A stretch of 64,000 nucleotides of DNA from positions 2,907,501 through 2,971,500 of the forward strand of contig NZ_CP140098.1 in the NCBI RefSeq assembly GCF_034440735.1, given 5' to 3'. Position 1 is the first letter of the stretch, and every line of letters starts with the position of its first letter. The position numbers and the translations under genes were made by a program. The DNA comes from Deinococcus sp. AB2017081. GTDB lineage: Bacteria; Deinococcota; Deinococci; Deinococcales; Deinococcaceae. The notes under the pieces were generated by a model. That model worked only from the letters and a program-made list of their open reading frames with translations, ran no database searches and had not been told where the DNA came from. Below, piece by piece: positions 43,003 to 52,862 of this stretch.

Positions 43003-44514
43003 ATCACCCACCCCGACCTGCGCATCGGCACGGCCCGCCACGCGTTCCCGTTCAGCCGGGGGCTGATCGTCGAATCCCTCGTGAACGCCGGCGCACCGGC
43101 CGGAGAGGCGGCCGCGGCCGCACGGCGCGTCGAGCAGCAGCTGCGGCTGGCGCGGCGCACGCTGGTGACTGCCGACGAACTCCAGGCGCTGATGGTCGAG
43201 GTCGCCCAGGACGTGAGTGGCGAGACCGTGAGCACGGAGGCGGCGCGGCAGACCCCGGCGTTCGTGGATATCCAGGTCACGGCGAAGAAGGGCAACCTGC
43301 CGTTCAGCCGGGGGGTGCTGGCCCGCACCCTGGAGGACACCGGCCTGACCGGGCGCGAGGCCTACGCGACGGCCAGCGCCCTCGACGTGCAGTTCCGGCG
43401 CAGTGGAGTGCGCCACCTGAGCGCCGATGAGATCGACAACCGCACCGAACAGATGCTGGAGGACACCTACGGCCCCGCCCTGCGCCAGACGTACCGCTAC
43501 CTGCGGCGCAACCGGGGCAAGCTGGGGGTGCAGGGCAGCGACGACAGTGCGCCCACGCCCTTTTCCAAGGGCATCCTGGCCCAGTCCATGCTGGCAGCCG
43601 GGGTCGCTCCCGACGTGGCCCGCCGGGTGGCCCGGATCACACAGCGCGACCTGCGCGGCAGTGACGACCGCGTGGTGCGCAGCCGCGTGATCCGCGAGAA
43701 GGTCGAGCGACTGCTGCGCGACGAGGTCGGGCCGGACATCAGCGCCCGCTACCGGCTGCTGCGTGTGATCCGCCGCCCGCCCCGCCCGGTGATCGTGCTG
43801 CTGGGCGGCGTGAGCGGCACCGGCAAGAGCTTCCTGGCCGCCGAGATCGCGTACCGGCTGGGGATCGCGCGGGTGGTCAGCACCGATTCCATCCGGGAGG
43901 TCATGCGGGCGATGGTCTCGCCGGCCCTGCTGCCGACCCTGCACGCCAGCACCTTCAGCGCGTGGGAGGCGCTGCTGCCGCCTGGCACCGCCCGCCCGGA
44001 ACAGCCCGGCCGCGCCGCGCTGCTGGCCGGCTTCCGGGATCAGGTGCAGCAGGTCAGCGTGGGTCTGAACGCCGTCGTGCAGCGCAGCGTGCAGGAGGGC
44101 AGCAGTCTGGTGCTGGAGGGGGTGCATCTGGTGCCCGGGTACCTGCGGGCCGAGGCCTTCGAGGGTGCCCTGGTGATTCCCATGCTGGTCAGCCTGCCCG
44201 ACGAGCAGGAGCACCGCCGGCACTTCCAGTCCCGCGACGCCGAGACGGCCGCGAGCCGCCCCATGCACCGCTACATGAAGTACTTCCGAGAGATCCGCAT
44301 GATGCAGGAGGAGCTGGAAGACCTGGCCCGCAAGCAGGACGTCCCGCTCCTCGACGGCCTGACCCTGGACGAGAGCGCGGATCAGGCCGTCGACGTGGTA
44401 CTGCGCCGCGTGATGGTCGCCCTGACGCCACAGGAACGCGCAGCCCTGCTGGGCGACGACGGCAGTGAGCCCACCCTGGACGCCCGGGACGTAGCCGGCA
44501 GTCCCGGCCGCTGA
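43003..44514 (+). CDS. 2-phosphoglycerate kinase-like protein, apparent ATC start
   Basis: The product has about 503 residues if translation starts at ATC 43003, nine bases after GGAGG (42989-42993). The first standard start in frame, GTG 43081, would cut off conserved residues. Three ATP-cone-like repeats occur: FPFSRGLIVESLVNAGA, LPFSRGVLARTLEDTGL and TPFSKGILAQSMLAAGV. The first lies before the GTG. A P-loop kinase domain follows with GGVSGTGKSFLAAEIAYR near residue 268. This order matches archaeal-type 2-phosphoglycerate kinases, which make 2,3-bisphosphoglycerate as a step toward cyclic 2,3-bisphosphoglycerate. The real substrate here is not known. Confidence 0.7.
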   Translation: MTHPDLRIGTARHAFPFSRGLIVESLVNAGAPAGEAAAAARRVEQQLRLARRTLVTADELQALMVEVAQDVSGETVSTEAARQTPAFVDIQVTAKKGNLPFSRGVLARTLEDTGLTGREAYATASALDVQFRRSGVRHLSADEIDNRTEQMLEDTYGPALRQTYRYLRRNRGKLGVQGSDDSAPTPFSKGILAQSMLAAGVAPDVARRVARITQRDLRGSDDRVVRSRVIREKVERLLRDEVGPDISARYRLLRVIRRPPRPVIVLLGGVSGTGKSFLAAEIAYRLGIARVVSTDSIREVMRAMVSPALLPTLHASTFSAWEALLPPGTARPEQPGRAALLAGFRDQVQQVSVGLNAVVQRSVQEGSSLVLEGVHLVPGYLRAEAFEGALVIPMLVSLPDEQEHRRHFQSRDAETAASRPMHRYMKYFREIRMMQEELEDLARKQDVPLLDGLTLDESADQAVDVVLRRVMVALTPQERAALLGDDGSEPTLDARDVAGSPGR

Positions 44515-44565
44515 GGTTCGCCGAACCGGGCGAAGCTCCACCACCGGAGCCCGCCGCGCCGGCGA

Positions 44566-44982
44566 TCAGACCACGCTGAGCCGCACGTCCACATTGCCGC
44601 GCGTGGCGACGGAATATGGGCAGACCTCGTGGGCCGCGTGCATGAGTTCCAGGCCCTGTTCGGGGCTCAGGGCAGGAAAATGGCCGACGAGTTCCACGTC
44701 CAGACCGAAGGACAGCCCGGCCCGCTGGAGCCCCACCCGCGCCGTGACGGTCGTCCCGTCGCCCAGGTCGAGCTTCTGGCGGCGGGCAATCACGCCCAGG
44801 GCACCCTGGAAGCACGCGGCGTAGCCTGCCGCAAACAGCTGCTCGGGGTTCGTGCCGGGGCCGTCGTCGCCGCCGATACTGGCGGGCACGCTGAGGCCCA
44901 GATCCAGGCGACCGTCGGTGGACTTCGTGTGTCCGGCGCGGCCACCGGTGGCGACAGCTTCTGCGGTATAGAGGTTGCTCAC
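44566..44982 (-). CDS. ohr: Organic hydroperoxide resistance protein (Ohr)
   Basis: The 138-residue protein has both Ohr cysteines in context, 'GYAACFQGAL' and 'HEVCPYSVATRGN', and the N-terminal 'LYTAEAVATGGRAGH'. It reduces organic hydroperoxides in the cytoplasm with lipoyl-type reductants. The start is GTG 44982, six bases after CATCCT (44989-44994), a -10-like box; a GTG at 45006 would precede the box. No ohrR-type MarR regulator is nearby. Confidence 0.9.
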   Translation of the reverse strand: MSNLYTAEAVATGGRAGHTKSTDGRLDLGLSVPASIGGDDGPGTNPEQLFAAGYAACFQGALGVIARRQKLDLGDGTTVTARVGLQRAGLSFGLDVELVGHFPALSPEQGLELMHAAHEVCPYSVATRGNVDVRLSVV

Positions 44983-45061
44983 CGTATGAGGATGCCGCGC
45001 CGCCACACCCGTGTACAGCAGCGCAGGCTACACGCACCGGGTTCCTGCGCCGGGAACACGC

Positions 45062-45718
45062 TCAGGGCATCAGGCGGTCGATGTTCCAGCCGATCTGCTG
45101 CCCGCCCTCCTGCCGGGTGTAGCGGAACCGGTCGTGCATGCGGTTCTCGCGGCCCTGCCAGAACTCCCACTCCTGCACGTGCACGCGGTAGCCGCCCCAG
45201 AAGATCGGGCGGGGAATGACGGTGCCCTCCGGGTACTGCGCCGCCAGCGCGGCGGCCTTCGCGTCCAGCGCCGCCCGGTCAGATATGGGGGCACTCTGCG
45301 GGTCGCTGGCGTGCGCGGCGAGCTGCGAGTCGCGCGGCCGGACGTGGAAATAGGCGTCGGCCTCGGCGTCGGGCACGCGGGTCACGGCACCGGAGGCCCG
45401 CACCTGCCGCTCCAGTGGCCCCCATACGAACAGCACTTCGGCGTGCGGGTTCGCGCCCAGGTCATGGCCCTTGTGCGACTCGAAGTTGGTGTAGAAGGTC
45501 AGTCCCTCCGGACTGGCCCCGCGCAGCAGCACAGTCCGTACCGACGGCCGCCCGCTGGCCGACGCCGTGGCCAGCTGCATGGCATACGGCTCCAGCAGCT
45601 CGGCCCTCAGCGCCTCGTCCAGCCAGCCCTGGAACTGCGCCAGCGGATCAGGATTCAGGTCGGCGCGGCGCAGCTCGGCACGGGCGTAGGACACGCGCAT
45701 GGCGGTGAGGTCAGTCAT
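45062..45718 (-). CDS. pdxH: Pyridoxamine 5'-phosphate oxidase
   Basis: The 218-residue FMN enzyme has the PdxH signature regions: [20 protein letters not shown] near residue 57, '[20 protein letters not shown]', [11 protein letters not shown] and the C-terminal '[18 protein letters not shown]' ending in RLMP. It makes pyridoxal phosphate. GGAGG five bases before the ATG sets the start; this is one of the few genes with a clear ribosome binding site here. It lies between mutM and ohr on the same strand, separated from mutM by an inverted repeat. Confidence 0.92.
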   Translation of the reverse strand: MTDLTAMRVSYARAELRRADLNPDPLAQFQGWLDEALRAELLEPYAMQLATASASGRPSVRTVLLRGASPEGLTFYTNFESHKGHDLGANPHAEVLFVWGPLERQVRASGAVTRVPDAEADAYFHVRPRDSQLAAHASDPQSAPISDRAALDAKAAALAAQYPEGTVIPRPIFWGGYRVHVQEWEFWQGRENRMHDRFRYTRQEGGQQIGWNIDRLMP

Positions 45719-45775
45719 ATGCGCCTCCGCTCTGCGGCTCTGCGAGTCCGGCGCGCGGACGGCTGATGGCAGATG

Positions 45776-45815
45776 GCGGAAGGCCAGACCGTCGATCAGT
45801 CATCTGCCTTCCGCC
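45776..45815. terminator. Inverted repeat at the 3' end of mutM
   Basis: GGCGGAAGGC and GCCTTCCGCC form a 10-bp stem with about 20 bases between. The right arm lies in the last codons of mutM, and TTTT follows on the plus strand. It may end a plus-strand transcript or act as a stem at the mutM 3' end. Confidence 0.45.
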
Positions 45816-46650
45816 TTTTGCCTTCTGCACGCAGCACCTGGCACGTCGGGCAGGAGTGCGTGCCGCGCTGGGCCAGCACGGTCTTGACGATGTCGGTGCC
45901 GCAGCGGGGGCAGGGGGTGCCCTCCTGGCCGTAGGCGTGGTGCTCGTGCTGGTACGCGCCGGGCACGCCGTCGTGCTGGCGGTAATTGCCGACACCGTCG
46001 CCCAGGGAGCTGCCGCCGGCCTCCACGGCGCGGCCCATCACCTCACGGATGGCGCGGTACAGGCGCCTGCCCTCGGCAGCGGTCAGGCGGGTCTGGGCGG
46101 GGTGGATCCTCGCCTCCCACAGCGCCTCGTCGGCATAGATGTTGCCCACGCCGCTCACGGGCTTTTGCGACAGCAACCACGGCTTGACCGCGCCCGCGAC
46201 TCGTGCCAGCGCCACGAACTCCGCCTCCCGGAAATCGTCCGAGAGGGGTTCCGGCCCCATGGCGGCCAGGGTCGGCATGCCCGCGTATTCGCCGGGGCGC
46301 ACGACGGCCATCTTGCCGAAGCGGCGGGCGTCGTCGAAGTGCAGGGTGCCCGCGTCGGTCTCCAGCACCACGCGGGTGTGCTTCCCGCTCTCCAGCCGGA
46401 AGCCCCCGGTCATGCCCAGGTGGACGATGAATTCCAGATCGTGGGGATCGTCCTCGGCAGCATCGGCGGCGGCCAGCTGCAGCATCAGGTACTTGCCCCG
46501 GCGCGACAGGCCCTGCACGCGGCGGCCCACGGCCAGGTGCGTGTCGCGGTACTTGTGTGGCGCGTCGTGGGTGACGCTCAGGATGGTGCGGCCGCGCAGC
46601 AGCGGCTCGATCTTGCGGCGGGTGGTCTCGACTTCCGGCAGTTCCGGCAT
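45796..46650 (-). CDS. mutM: Formamidopyrimidine-DNA glycosylase
   Basis: The 284-residue enzyme has Pro2 and Glu3 at the active N-terminus ([12 protein letters not shown]), the conserved 'GMTGGF' and the C-terminal zinc finger ([13 protein letters not shown] and SCPTCQ). It removes oxidised purines such as 8-oxoguanine from DNA. The start is fixed by the catalytic Pro2; longer frames upstream cannot be right because the amino group of Pro2 must be free. TATGCT (46657-46662) lies six bases before the ATG, so the mRNA is leaderless. Confidence 0.95.
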   Translation of the reverse strand: MPELPEVETTRRKIEPLLRGRTILSVTHDAPHKYRDTHLAVGRRVQGLSRRGKYLMLQLAAADAAEDDPHDLEFIVHLGMTGGFRLESGKHTRVVLETDAGTLHFDDARRFGKMAVVRPGEYAGMPTLAAMGPEPLSDDFREAEFVALARVAGAVKPWLLSQKPVSGVGNIYADEALWEARIHPAQTRLTAAEGRRLYRAIREVMGRAVEAGGSSLGDGVGNYRQHDGVPGAYQHEHHAYGQEGTPCPRCGTDIVKTVLAQRGTHSCPTCQVLRAEGKRRKADD

Positions 46651-46708
46651 ACGGGCAGCATAGGCCGGGCCGGGCGGGCCTGCCGGGTGCAGTGTGACGG
46701 TTCCACGG

Positions 46709-47029
46709 TCAGCCGCCCACCTCCACGTCGGACAGCAACGTGACCTGCGGGGCTTCCAGGAACCACGTGGCGGCCTTCGCACGGTACGCCTGATAGTGCG
46801 GCGAGTCGCGGTGGGCCTGCACGGCGTCCAGGTCGCGATAGCGCTCCTGCACATGGAAGCGCACCATGCCGTCCGGGGTCTGTTCGCGCAGCAGGTCGTA
46901 GCGCCGGTTGCCGGGTTCCTGGCGCGTCTCACGCACCATGATCCGCAGCTCGGCCTCGACCTCGGCGACGTGCTCGGGGTGCGGGGTGATGATGGCGTGA
47001 ACCGTCACGGCCTGCGGGTCGGCACTCAT
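46709..47029 (-). CDS. Antibiotic biosynthesis monooxygenase (ABM) domain protein
   Basis: The 106-residue protein is a single ABM domain of the ferredoxin-like fold (HAIITPHPEHVAEVEAELRI, then REQTPDGMVRFHVQERY and AHRDSPHYQAYR). Such proteins degrade haem, oxidise quinones or bind aldehydes; the substrate is unknown. TAGCCT (47037-47042) is seven bases before the ATG. Its start codon is only 44 bp from that of pcp, which is divergent. Confidence 0.82.
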   Translation of the reverse strand: MSADPQAVTVHAIITPHPEHVAEVEAELRIMVRETRQEPGNRRYDLLREQTPDGMVRFHVQERYRDLDAVQAHRDSPHYQAYRAKAATWFLEAPQVTLLSDVEVGG

Positions 47030-47073
47030 GCGGGACAGGCTAGCGCCTGGGCTGTCCCCGCTATGCTCCGCCC

Positions 47074-47736
47074 ATGCCCACGCTGCTGCTGACCGGGTTC
47101 GAGCCCTTCCACACGCACCCGGACAATCCCAGTGCCCACGCGGCAGGGGCGCTGGACGGCATGGAGATCGGGGAGACGCACGTGACCTCGGCGCTGCTGC
47201 CGGTGGAACCGCACGCGGCGGGCCGGGCGCTGGACGCCCTGCTGGACACCCACCGCCCGGACGCCGTGCTCATGACCGGACTGGCCGCCGGCCGCCCCCA
47301 CGTGACGCTGGAGCGTGTGGGCCTGAACGTCATGGACTTCCAGATTCCCGACAACGCCGGCGCCACGTACCAGGACGCCCCCGCGTGCCCCGAGGACGGC
47401 GCTCCTCCCGCGTACCTGAGCACCCTGCCGCTGCGGGCGATCCTGGCGGCATGGCACGCGGCCGGGATTCCGGGGCACATCAGCAACACGGCCGGGCTGT
47501 ACGTGTGCAACTTCGTGCTGTACCACGCCCGGCACCGGCTGGCACAGGCCGGGCGGGGACACGTGCCGTGCGGCTTCCTGCACGTGCCGGCGAACGCGGC
47601 GGTGGCGCTGGCGTGGCCGGCCGACCGCCCTCCCCTGCCCTACCTGCCGCAGCCGGAGATCACGCGGGCGGTCGAGATCGCGGCGCGGACGGTGGTGCAG
47701 GATGGGCACGCCCCCGCCCTGCCACGCCCGCGCTGA
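47074..47736 (+). CDS. pcp: Pyrrolidone-carboxylate peptidase
   Basis: The 220-residue peptidase has the N-terminal 'LLTGFEPFHTHPDNPSAHA', the active-site Cys in NTAGLYVCNFVLYHARH near residue 150 and the Glu and His expected of family C15. It removes pyroglutamate from peptide N-termini. TATGCT (47062-47067) is six bases before the ATG, so it is probably leaderless. The 3' end faces a minus-strand gene with 13 bases between. Confidence 0.9.
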   Translation: MPTLLLTGFEPFHTHPDNPSAHAAGALDGMEIGETHVTSALLPVEPHAAGRALDALLDTHRPDAVLMTGLAAGRPHVTLERVGLNVMDFQIPDNAGATYQDAPACPEDGAPPAYLSTLPLRAILAAWHAAGIPGHISNTAGLYVCNFVLYHARHRLAQAGRGHVPCGFLHVPANAAVALAWPADRPPLPYLPQPEITRAVEIAARTVVQDGHAPALPRPR

Positions 47737-47749
47737 GCGTCCGTCCCGG

Positions 47750-48049
47750 TTACGGAAATGGGGCGCGGCCCGGCACCCATGTGCCCTGCGGGCCGCCCGC
47801 CCAGTGCCACTCGCCGGGGCCGGGGTGGGTTGCCAGCGACCGACGCACCTGCTCCAGCGGCACGCGGCGGGCGAAGCGCGTGCGGGCATGCCACGCCGAG
47901 AGCGCGTCCGCGTGGCCGACGCCGCGCACGACCAGCCACGCGCGGTTCACAGCGAGATCGTACAGAGCGTCCGGCACGGCTCCGGCCGGACGCTCTCCGG
48001 CTGGGCTGGGATCGGTCAGGAAGGGCCGCTCGGTGGGCACGTCACGCAC
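47750..48049 (-). CDS. Hypothetical protein at end of a three-gene cluster
   Basis: A 99-residue protein read from GTG 48049, which overlaps the end of the DinB-type gene by eight bases. It has several Trp and Arg residues (YDLAVNRAWLVVRGVGHADA and LATHPGPGEWHWAGGP) and no recognised motif, signal or membrane helix. A longer start inside the upstream gene exists. It is likely to be co-transcribed with the two genes before it. Confidence 0.45.
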   Translation of the reverse strand: MRDVPTERPFLTDPSPAGERPAGAVPDALYDLAVNRAWLVVRGVGHADALSAWHARTRFARRVPLEQVRRSLATHPGPGEWHWAGGPQGTWVPGRAPFP

Positions 48050-48434
48050 GGCGTTCGGTGGGCGCCAGGGCAGCGATCTGGCCGGCGTGCCACGCGGTGT
48101 GCCGGGCATTCACCCGTAGCAGACCCGCGACGGTGAACGTGCGGCCTGCATGCGCCACGGCCACGTCCAGCGCCTCCGGCCGCAGTGACCGGGCAGCCTG
48201 GACTTCCCACGTCATCAGGCGCGTCAGGCCGGCGTCGTCGGGCGGGGCGGGGGTGCCGGTGGCGGCAGCAATCACTGTCCAGTACTCATGTTTGGTGGCC
48301 CGCAGGTGGGTGGTCAGCCAGCCCACGCGGGGGTGCGGTTGCCCGTCGATGAGCGCCAGGGCCGCCTGTACGCTCTCCCAGGGGTCGTGGTTCGCCTCGT
48401 CCAGCAGGGTCGCCAGCGCGTCCGGGGTGGTCAT
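48042..48434 (-). CDS. DinB/DUF664-like small protein
   Basis: The 130-residue protein resembles the DinB four-helix family, though it is short: 'GWLTTHLRATKHEYWTVI' near residue 38 and VNARHTAWHAGQIAAL near residue 108, with the His pattern that often binds a metal. Such enzymes may be thiol-dependent transferases, which would fit a bacillithiol-using cell, but this is inference. Its ATG shares four bases (ATGA) with the stop of the upstream gene. Confidence 0.6.
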   Translation of the reverse strand: MTTPDALATLLDEANHDPWESVQAALALIDGQPHPRVGWLTTHLRATKHEYWTVIAAATGTPAPPDDAGLTRLMTWEVQAARSLRPEALDVAVAHAGRTFTVAGLLRVNARHTAWHAGQIAALAPTERRA

Positions 48435-48925
48435 GACAGCCGGAACGTGTCGCCGTCGCGGATCAGGCGGCCCGCGCCCACCAGGCGGGTGGTCACGGTA
48501 CGGGCCTGCTCGGCGCTCAAGGGGCTGCGCTCGCTCAGGTCACCCAGCGTGAAGCGGCCCCCGTTGCGGTGGGCGAAGCGCTCGACCATGCGTTCCTGGG
48601 CGCTGACGGCCGGCGCAGTGGCCTGTACGGCGAACACCCGCCACACCAGCACGCCCACGGCGATCCCTACCAGCACGGCCAGCGGGATCAGGCGGGCGGC
48701 CAGCGCCGGGTCGCCCACCTGGGTGCCCACTGCCGTCAGGTAGTCGCGGGCGGCCTGCACGGCGGCGCTGTCGGCCCCGGACTCGGTCAGGCGGCGCAGC
48801 GCTCCACGGGCCCGCAGGTAGGTCATGACGCCCCCCAGGTCGCCACGCACGAAGGCGGCGGCATACGCGATCAGGGCCGCCGAACATCCGGCGATCACGG
48901 ACAGGAAGGTACGCGGCGCGTTCAC
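48431..48925 (-). CDS. Small membrane protein with C-terminal winged-helix-like region
   Basis: The 164-residue protein has two hydrophobic segments, near residues 5-25 and 80-100, and a cytoplasmic C-terminus, 'FAHRNGGRFTLGDLSERSPLSAEQARTVTTRLVGAGRLIR', that looks like a winged helix. Such domains can bind DNA or protein partners. No family is recognised. The GTG at 48925 is six bases after TAGCAT (48932-48937), so its mRNA is probably leaderless. It leads a three-gene cluster. Confidence 0.55.
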   Translation of the reverse strand: MNAPRTFLSVIAGCSAALIAYAAAFVRGDLGGVMTYLRARGALRRLTESGADSAAVQAARDYLTAVGTQVGDPALAARLIPLAVLVGIAVGVLVWRVFAVQATAPAVSAQERMVERFAHRNGGRFTLGDLSERSPLSAEQARTVTTRLVGAGRLIRDGDTFRLS

Positions 48926-48980
48926 CCGACCATGCTACGGGATGGGCAGCGGGGCAACTGCGATCAGGGCTGCTCCCCCG

Positions 48981-51890
48981 TCACGCCGTGCGGGACGGCC
49001 GCCGAACGCGCCGCACCGCCGCCCGCAGATCCCGCAGGGCCGCCGCCGGGTCGCCCGGCGCGTAGCGGGCCGCGTGGTAGGCGTGCAGCACGTCCTCGAG
49101 TGCTGGGCCGGTCGTGGGCCACACCCCACGCACCCGGGCGGCATAGGCGGTGGGGGTCTCGCCGGGATCGCGTGGTACCCGCAGGCGCACGGTCAGGTCG
49201 TGCAGGGCGCGGGCCGCCGGATCGCGGGGCCTGGACGCGCGGCGCCGCCACAGGGCAGCGGGCAGCAGCGCCAGCGCCAGCAGCGCCAGCAGCGCCACGC
49301 TGTAGCGGGCACCGCCCACGTCGCCCAGCCCGACGCGGGCCAGCAGGGACTGCTGCCGCTCGCCGCCGTAGCCGATGACCAGATCGTCCCAGCGGTTCTG
49401 CACGGCGTCCAGGCGCAGTTGCAGGCGGGCCAGCGCGCCTGGGGCCGGCGCAGTGGTCGCCAGGGGGCTGTCCAGCGCGGTCTGCACGTCGGCGTTCACG
49501 CGGGCCGGCGCGATCAGGGCGGTCGGATCGACGCGTACCCAGCCCTGGCCCGCCAGCCACACCTCGCTCCACGCATGTGCGTCCTGCTGCCGGACGATCA
49601 GGTAGCCGCCGTCCGGGTTGAACTCGCCGCCCAGGTAGCCGCCCACGATCCGTGCCGGAATCCCGGCCGCCCGCATCAGGAACGTGAAGGCGCTGGCGTA
49701 GTGCTCGCAGAAGCCCTGCTTGGCGCCCCACAGGAAGGCGTCCACCCGGTCGCGCTGGGGCAGGGCGGGGGGCGACAGGGTATACGTGAACCCGCCCTGC
49801 TGCAGGTAGGTCAGGGCCGCCTGCACCCGGTCTTCGGGCTCCAGGGTGCGCCACGTGGCGGCCAGGGCCACGGCCCGTGGGCTCTCGCCGGCGGGCAACG
49901 TCAGGTCATAGCGCAGGCGCTCGCCGGACTCGCGCACGCCCAGGCGGGCCTGCCGGCTCTGCACGGTCAGGCGCTGCCGGGTCGCGGGGGGACGCAGCAT
50001 GATCACCTGGAAATTGGTGGTCAGGAAGGTGCCGGTCGGGAGGGTCACCGGCGCGTCCAGCACGGGCAGCCACGGACTGCTGCTCGGTTCCATGGTCAGG
50101 GTATAGATCCACTGTGGCCCGCTGACATCCACACTGGCCGACGTGCCGCCCTGCCGCACCTGCCGCCAGCGCTGGCCGTCGTAGGCCTCGTAGACCGGGC
50201 CGCGCCAGTAGCGGTCTGCGACGGGCGGCACCGGTCCCTGGAAGTCTGCCCGGAACGCCACGGCCCGGCTCTGCGCGAGGTCGCTGTACTCCCCGGCGGT
50301 GATCTCGTTGGCCAGTCCGGTCGTCGCCCGGCCCTGCACCGACAGGTGCCACAGCGGGCCGGACGGGCGGGGAAACAGCACGAACAGCGTCAGGGCCAGC
50401 GGCATGGCCAGCGCCATCAGGACGCCGGCGTGCCGGGCCGCGCGGCCCTCCGGGAGCACCGTCTCATTGGGGGCGGTCACGGTCCAGCGGGCGGCGGCGG
50501 TCAGCAGCACCCACGCCGCCAGGACACTGTGCAGTGCGGTCAGCGGGCCCTGGCCGAAGAAGTAGTGGGTACTCGCCACGAACAGCGCCAGCAGGATCAG
50601 CAGGTTGGCGTCCCGGCGGGTGCGGGTCTCGGCCGTCTTCAGGGCCGCCAGCAACGCCAGCAGCGCGGTGCCGGCATCCCGACCGAGCAGCGTGCCGTAG
50701 GTGCCCGCCAGCAGCGCGGCACTCACACCGGCAACCACGCCCAGCACCCACGTGGGGATGGCGGCACGCCCCCGCTGCATCCGCCAGTCCGTGTGAAGGA
50801 GCAGGCCCGCGATCAGGGCCGTCACCCACCACGGAGCACGCAGCGCGGCGGGGGCCAGGGCGAACGCCAGGGCGATCACGGTGGAACGCATCGCAGCGGC
50901 GTTCAGGCCCACCGGGGCCGAGGTACGCCCCACCCTGGACGTGAACGGCGGAGGCAGCGGAGTCACCCCGGCCAGGGCGTCGAGGGCACGCTCGGCGTGG
51001 GCATCGCCGGCTCCTGCGGGCACGGTCAGCCCCGGGACGCGCAGCGCATACGGTGTCCCGGACGCCCGCAGCGTGGCGATCCACGCGGCCAGCCGCGACA
51101 CGCGCGCGTCGGGGGCACCGGCGCCACCGGTGTCGTGCCAGTCCAGCACGGTGGCCTCCCCGCCAGCCGCATCGGTCTCGCGCGTGAGCAGCGTGCCGGT
51201 GCGCGCCACGTGCCGCCACGACACCTGTCTGGGCGAGTCGCCCGGCGCATAGGGCCGCAGCCCCGCGAAGTCCTCATCTCCGGGAACCCGCCGGGCACCG
51301 GGGCCGGTGGCGGCGTGTGGACGGGCCGGCGGCGGAGGGGCCGACGGTTCCGGAGCGGGGTGAACCGGCACCTGCCAGCCGTCGGCGGACTCGGGCCGGA
51401 GGCGGAGACTGGCCTGCCAGATCGCCAGCGCGTCCAGGGCCCCGACGCGCACCGAGGTCAGGGTCAGCGCCCCCCGGAGCCGGGCCGGCACGGCGACCGA
51501 CACCGGATGCATCGTGCCTGCCGGCACGCGGGCATTCACGTAGCGCGTGTCGCCCTGGCTGGTCTTCACGATCACGGCCAGTGCCGTGCTGCGGGCCGGC
51601 GCGGTCACGTAGACCGTGTACCGCGCCTCGCCGCCGGCGACGGCGCTGCGGGGGGCAACCACGCGCGCGCTCAGGCTGCGGGCAGCGCGGACGGCCTGGC
51701 CGGCGGTGACCACCCACACGCCGGCCAGCAGGAAGGTCAGGCCATACCCCAGGCTCAGATCGTAGTTCACGCAGCCGATCAGCGTCAGCAGGATCAGCAG
51801 CAGGTAGGACATCCCGAACTGCGTGAGGCCGAGCCGCAGCCGTGGACGGGGGGACAGGGCGGCGTCCGGGACGGTGGGGCGGGGAGCCAC
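48981..51890 (-). CDS. DUF58-transglutaminase (TgpA-like) fusion protein
   Basis: One continuous frame of 969 residues joins two families that are usually separate. Residues about 1-330 are DUF58-like, with two N-terminal helices and the motif GDSPRQVSWRHVARTGTLL. Residues about 335-969 are TgpA-like: several helices, a periplasmic transglutaminase-like domain (Cys in AKQGFCEHYASAF, His in DAHAWSEVW, Asp in RVDPTA), a further helix and a DUF4129-like tail. No stop separates the two parts. The GTG start at 51890 is eight bases after the moxR stop. The operon MoxR-DUF58-transglutaminase probably works in envelope protein processing or assembly. Confidence 0.78.
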   Translation of the reverse strand: MAPRPTVPDAALSPRPRLRLGLTQFGMSYLLLILLTLIGCVNYDLSLGYGLTFLLAGVWVVTAGQAVRAARSLSARVVAPRSAVAGGEARYTVYVTAPARSTALAVIVKTSQGDTRYVNARVPAGTMHPVSVAVPARLRGALTLTSVRVGALDALAIWQASLRLRPESADGWQVPVHPAPEPSAPPPPARPHAATGPGARRVPGDEDFAGLRPYAPGDSPRQVSWRHVARTGTLLTRETDAAGGEATVLDWHDTGGAGAPDARVSRLAAWIATLRASGTPYALRVPGLTVPAGAGDAHAERALDALAGVTPLPPPFTSRVGRTSAPVGLNAAAMRSTVIALAFALAPAALRAPWWVTALIAGLLLHTDWRMQRGRAAIPTWVLGVVAGVSAALLAGTYGTLLGRDAGTALLALLAALKTAETRTRRDANLLILLALFVASTHYFFGQGPLTALHSVLAAWVLLTAAARWTVTAPNETVLPEGRAARHAGVLMALAMPLALTLFVLFPRPSGPLWHLSVQGRATTGLANEITAGEYSDLAQSRAVAFRADFQGPVPPVADRYWRGPVYEAYDGQRWRQVRQGGTSASVDVSGPQWIYTLTMEPSSSPWLPVLDAPVTLPTGTFLTTNFQVIMLRPPATRQRLTVQSRQARLGVRESGERLRYDLTLPAGESPRAVALAATWRTLEPEDRVQAALTYLQQGGFTYTLSPPALPQRDRVDAFLWGAKQGFCEHYASAFTFLMRAAGIPARIVGGYLGGEFNPDGGYLIVRQQDAHAWSEVWLAGQGWVRVDPTALIAPARVNADVQTALDSPLATTAPAPGALARLQLRLDAVQNRWDDLVIGYGGERQQSLLARVGLGDVGGARYSVALLALLALALLPAALWRRRASRPRDPAARALHDLTVRLRVPRDPGETPTAYAARVRGVWPTTGPALEDVLHAYHAARYAPGDPAAALRDLRAAVRRVRRPSRTA

Positions 51891-51898
51891 GGCGCGGT

Positions 51899-52852
<954 letters not shown>

Positions 52853-52862
52853 CGCCCGCAGC

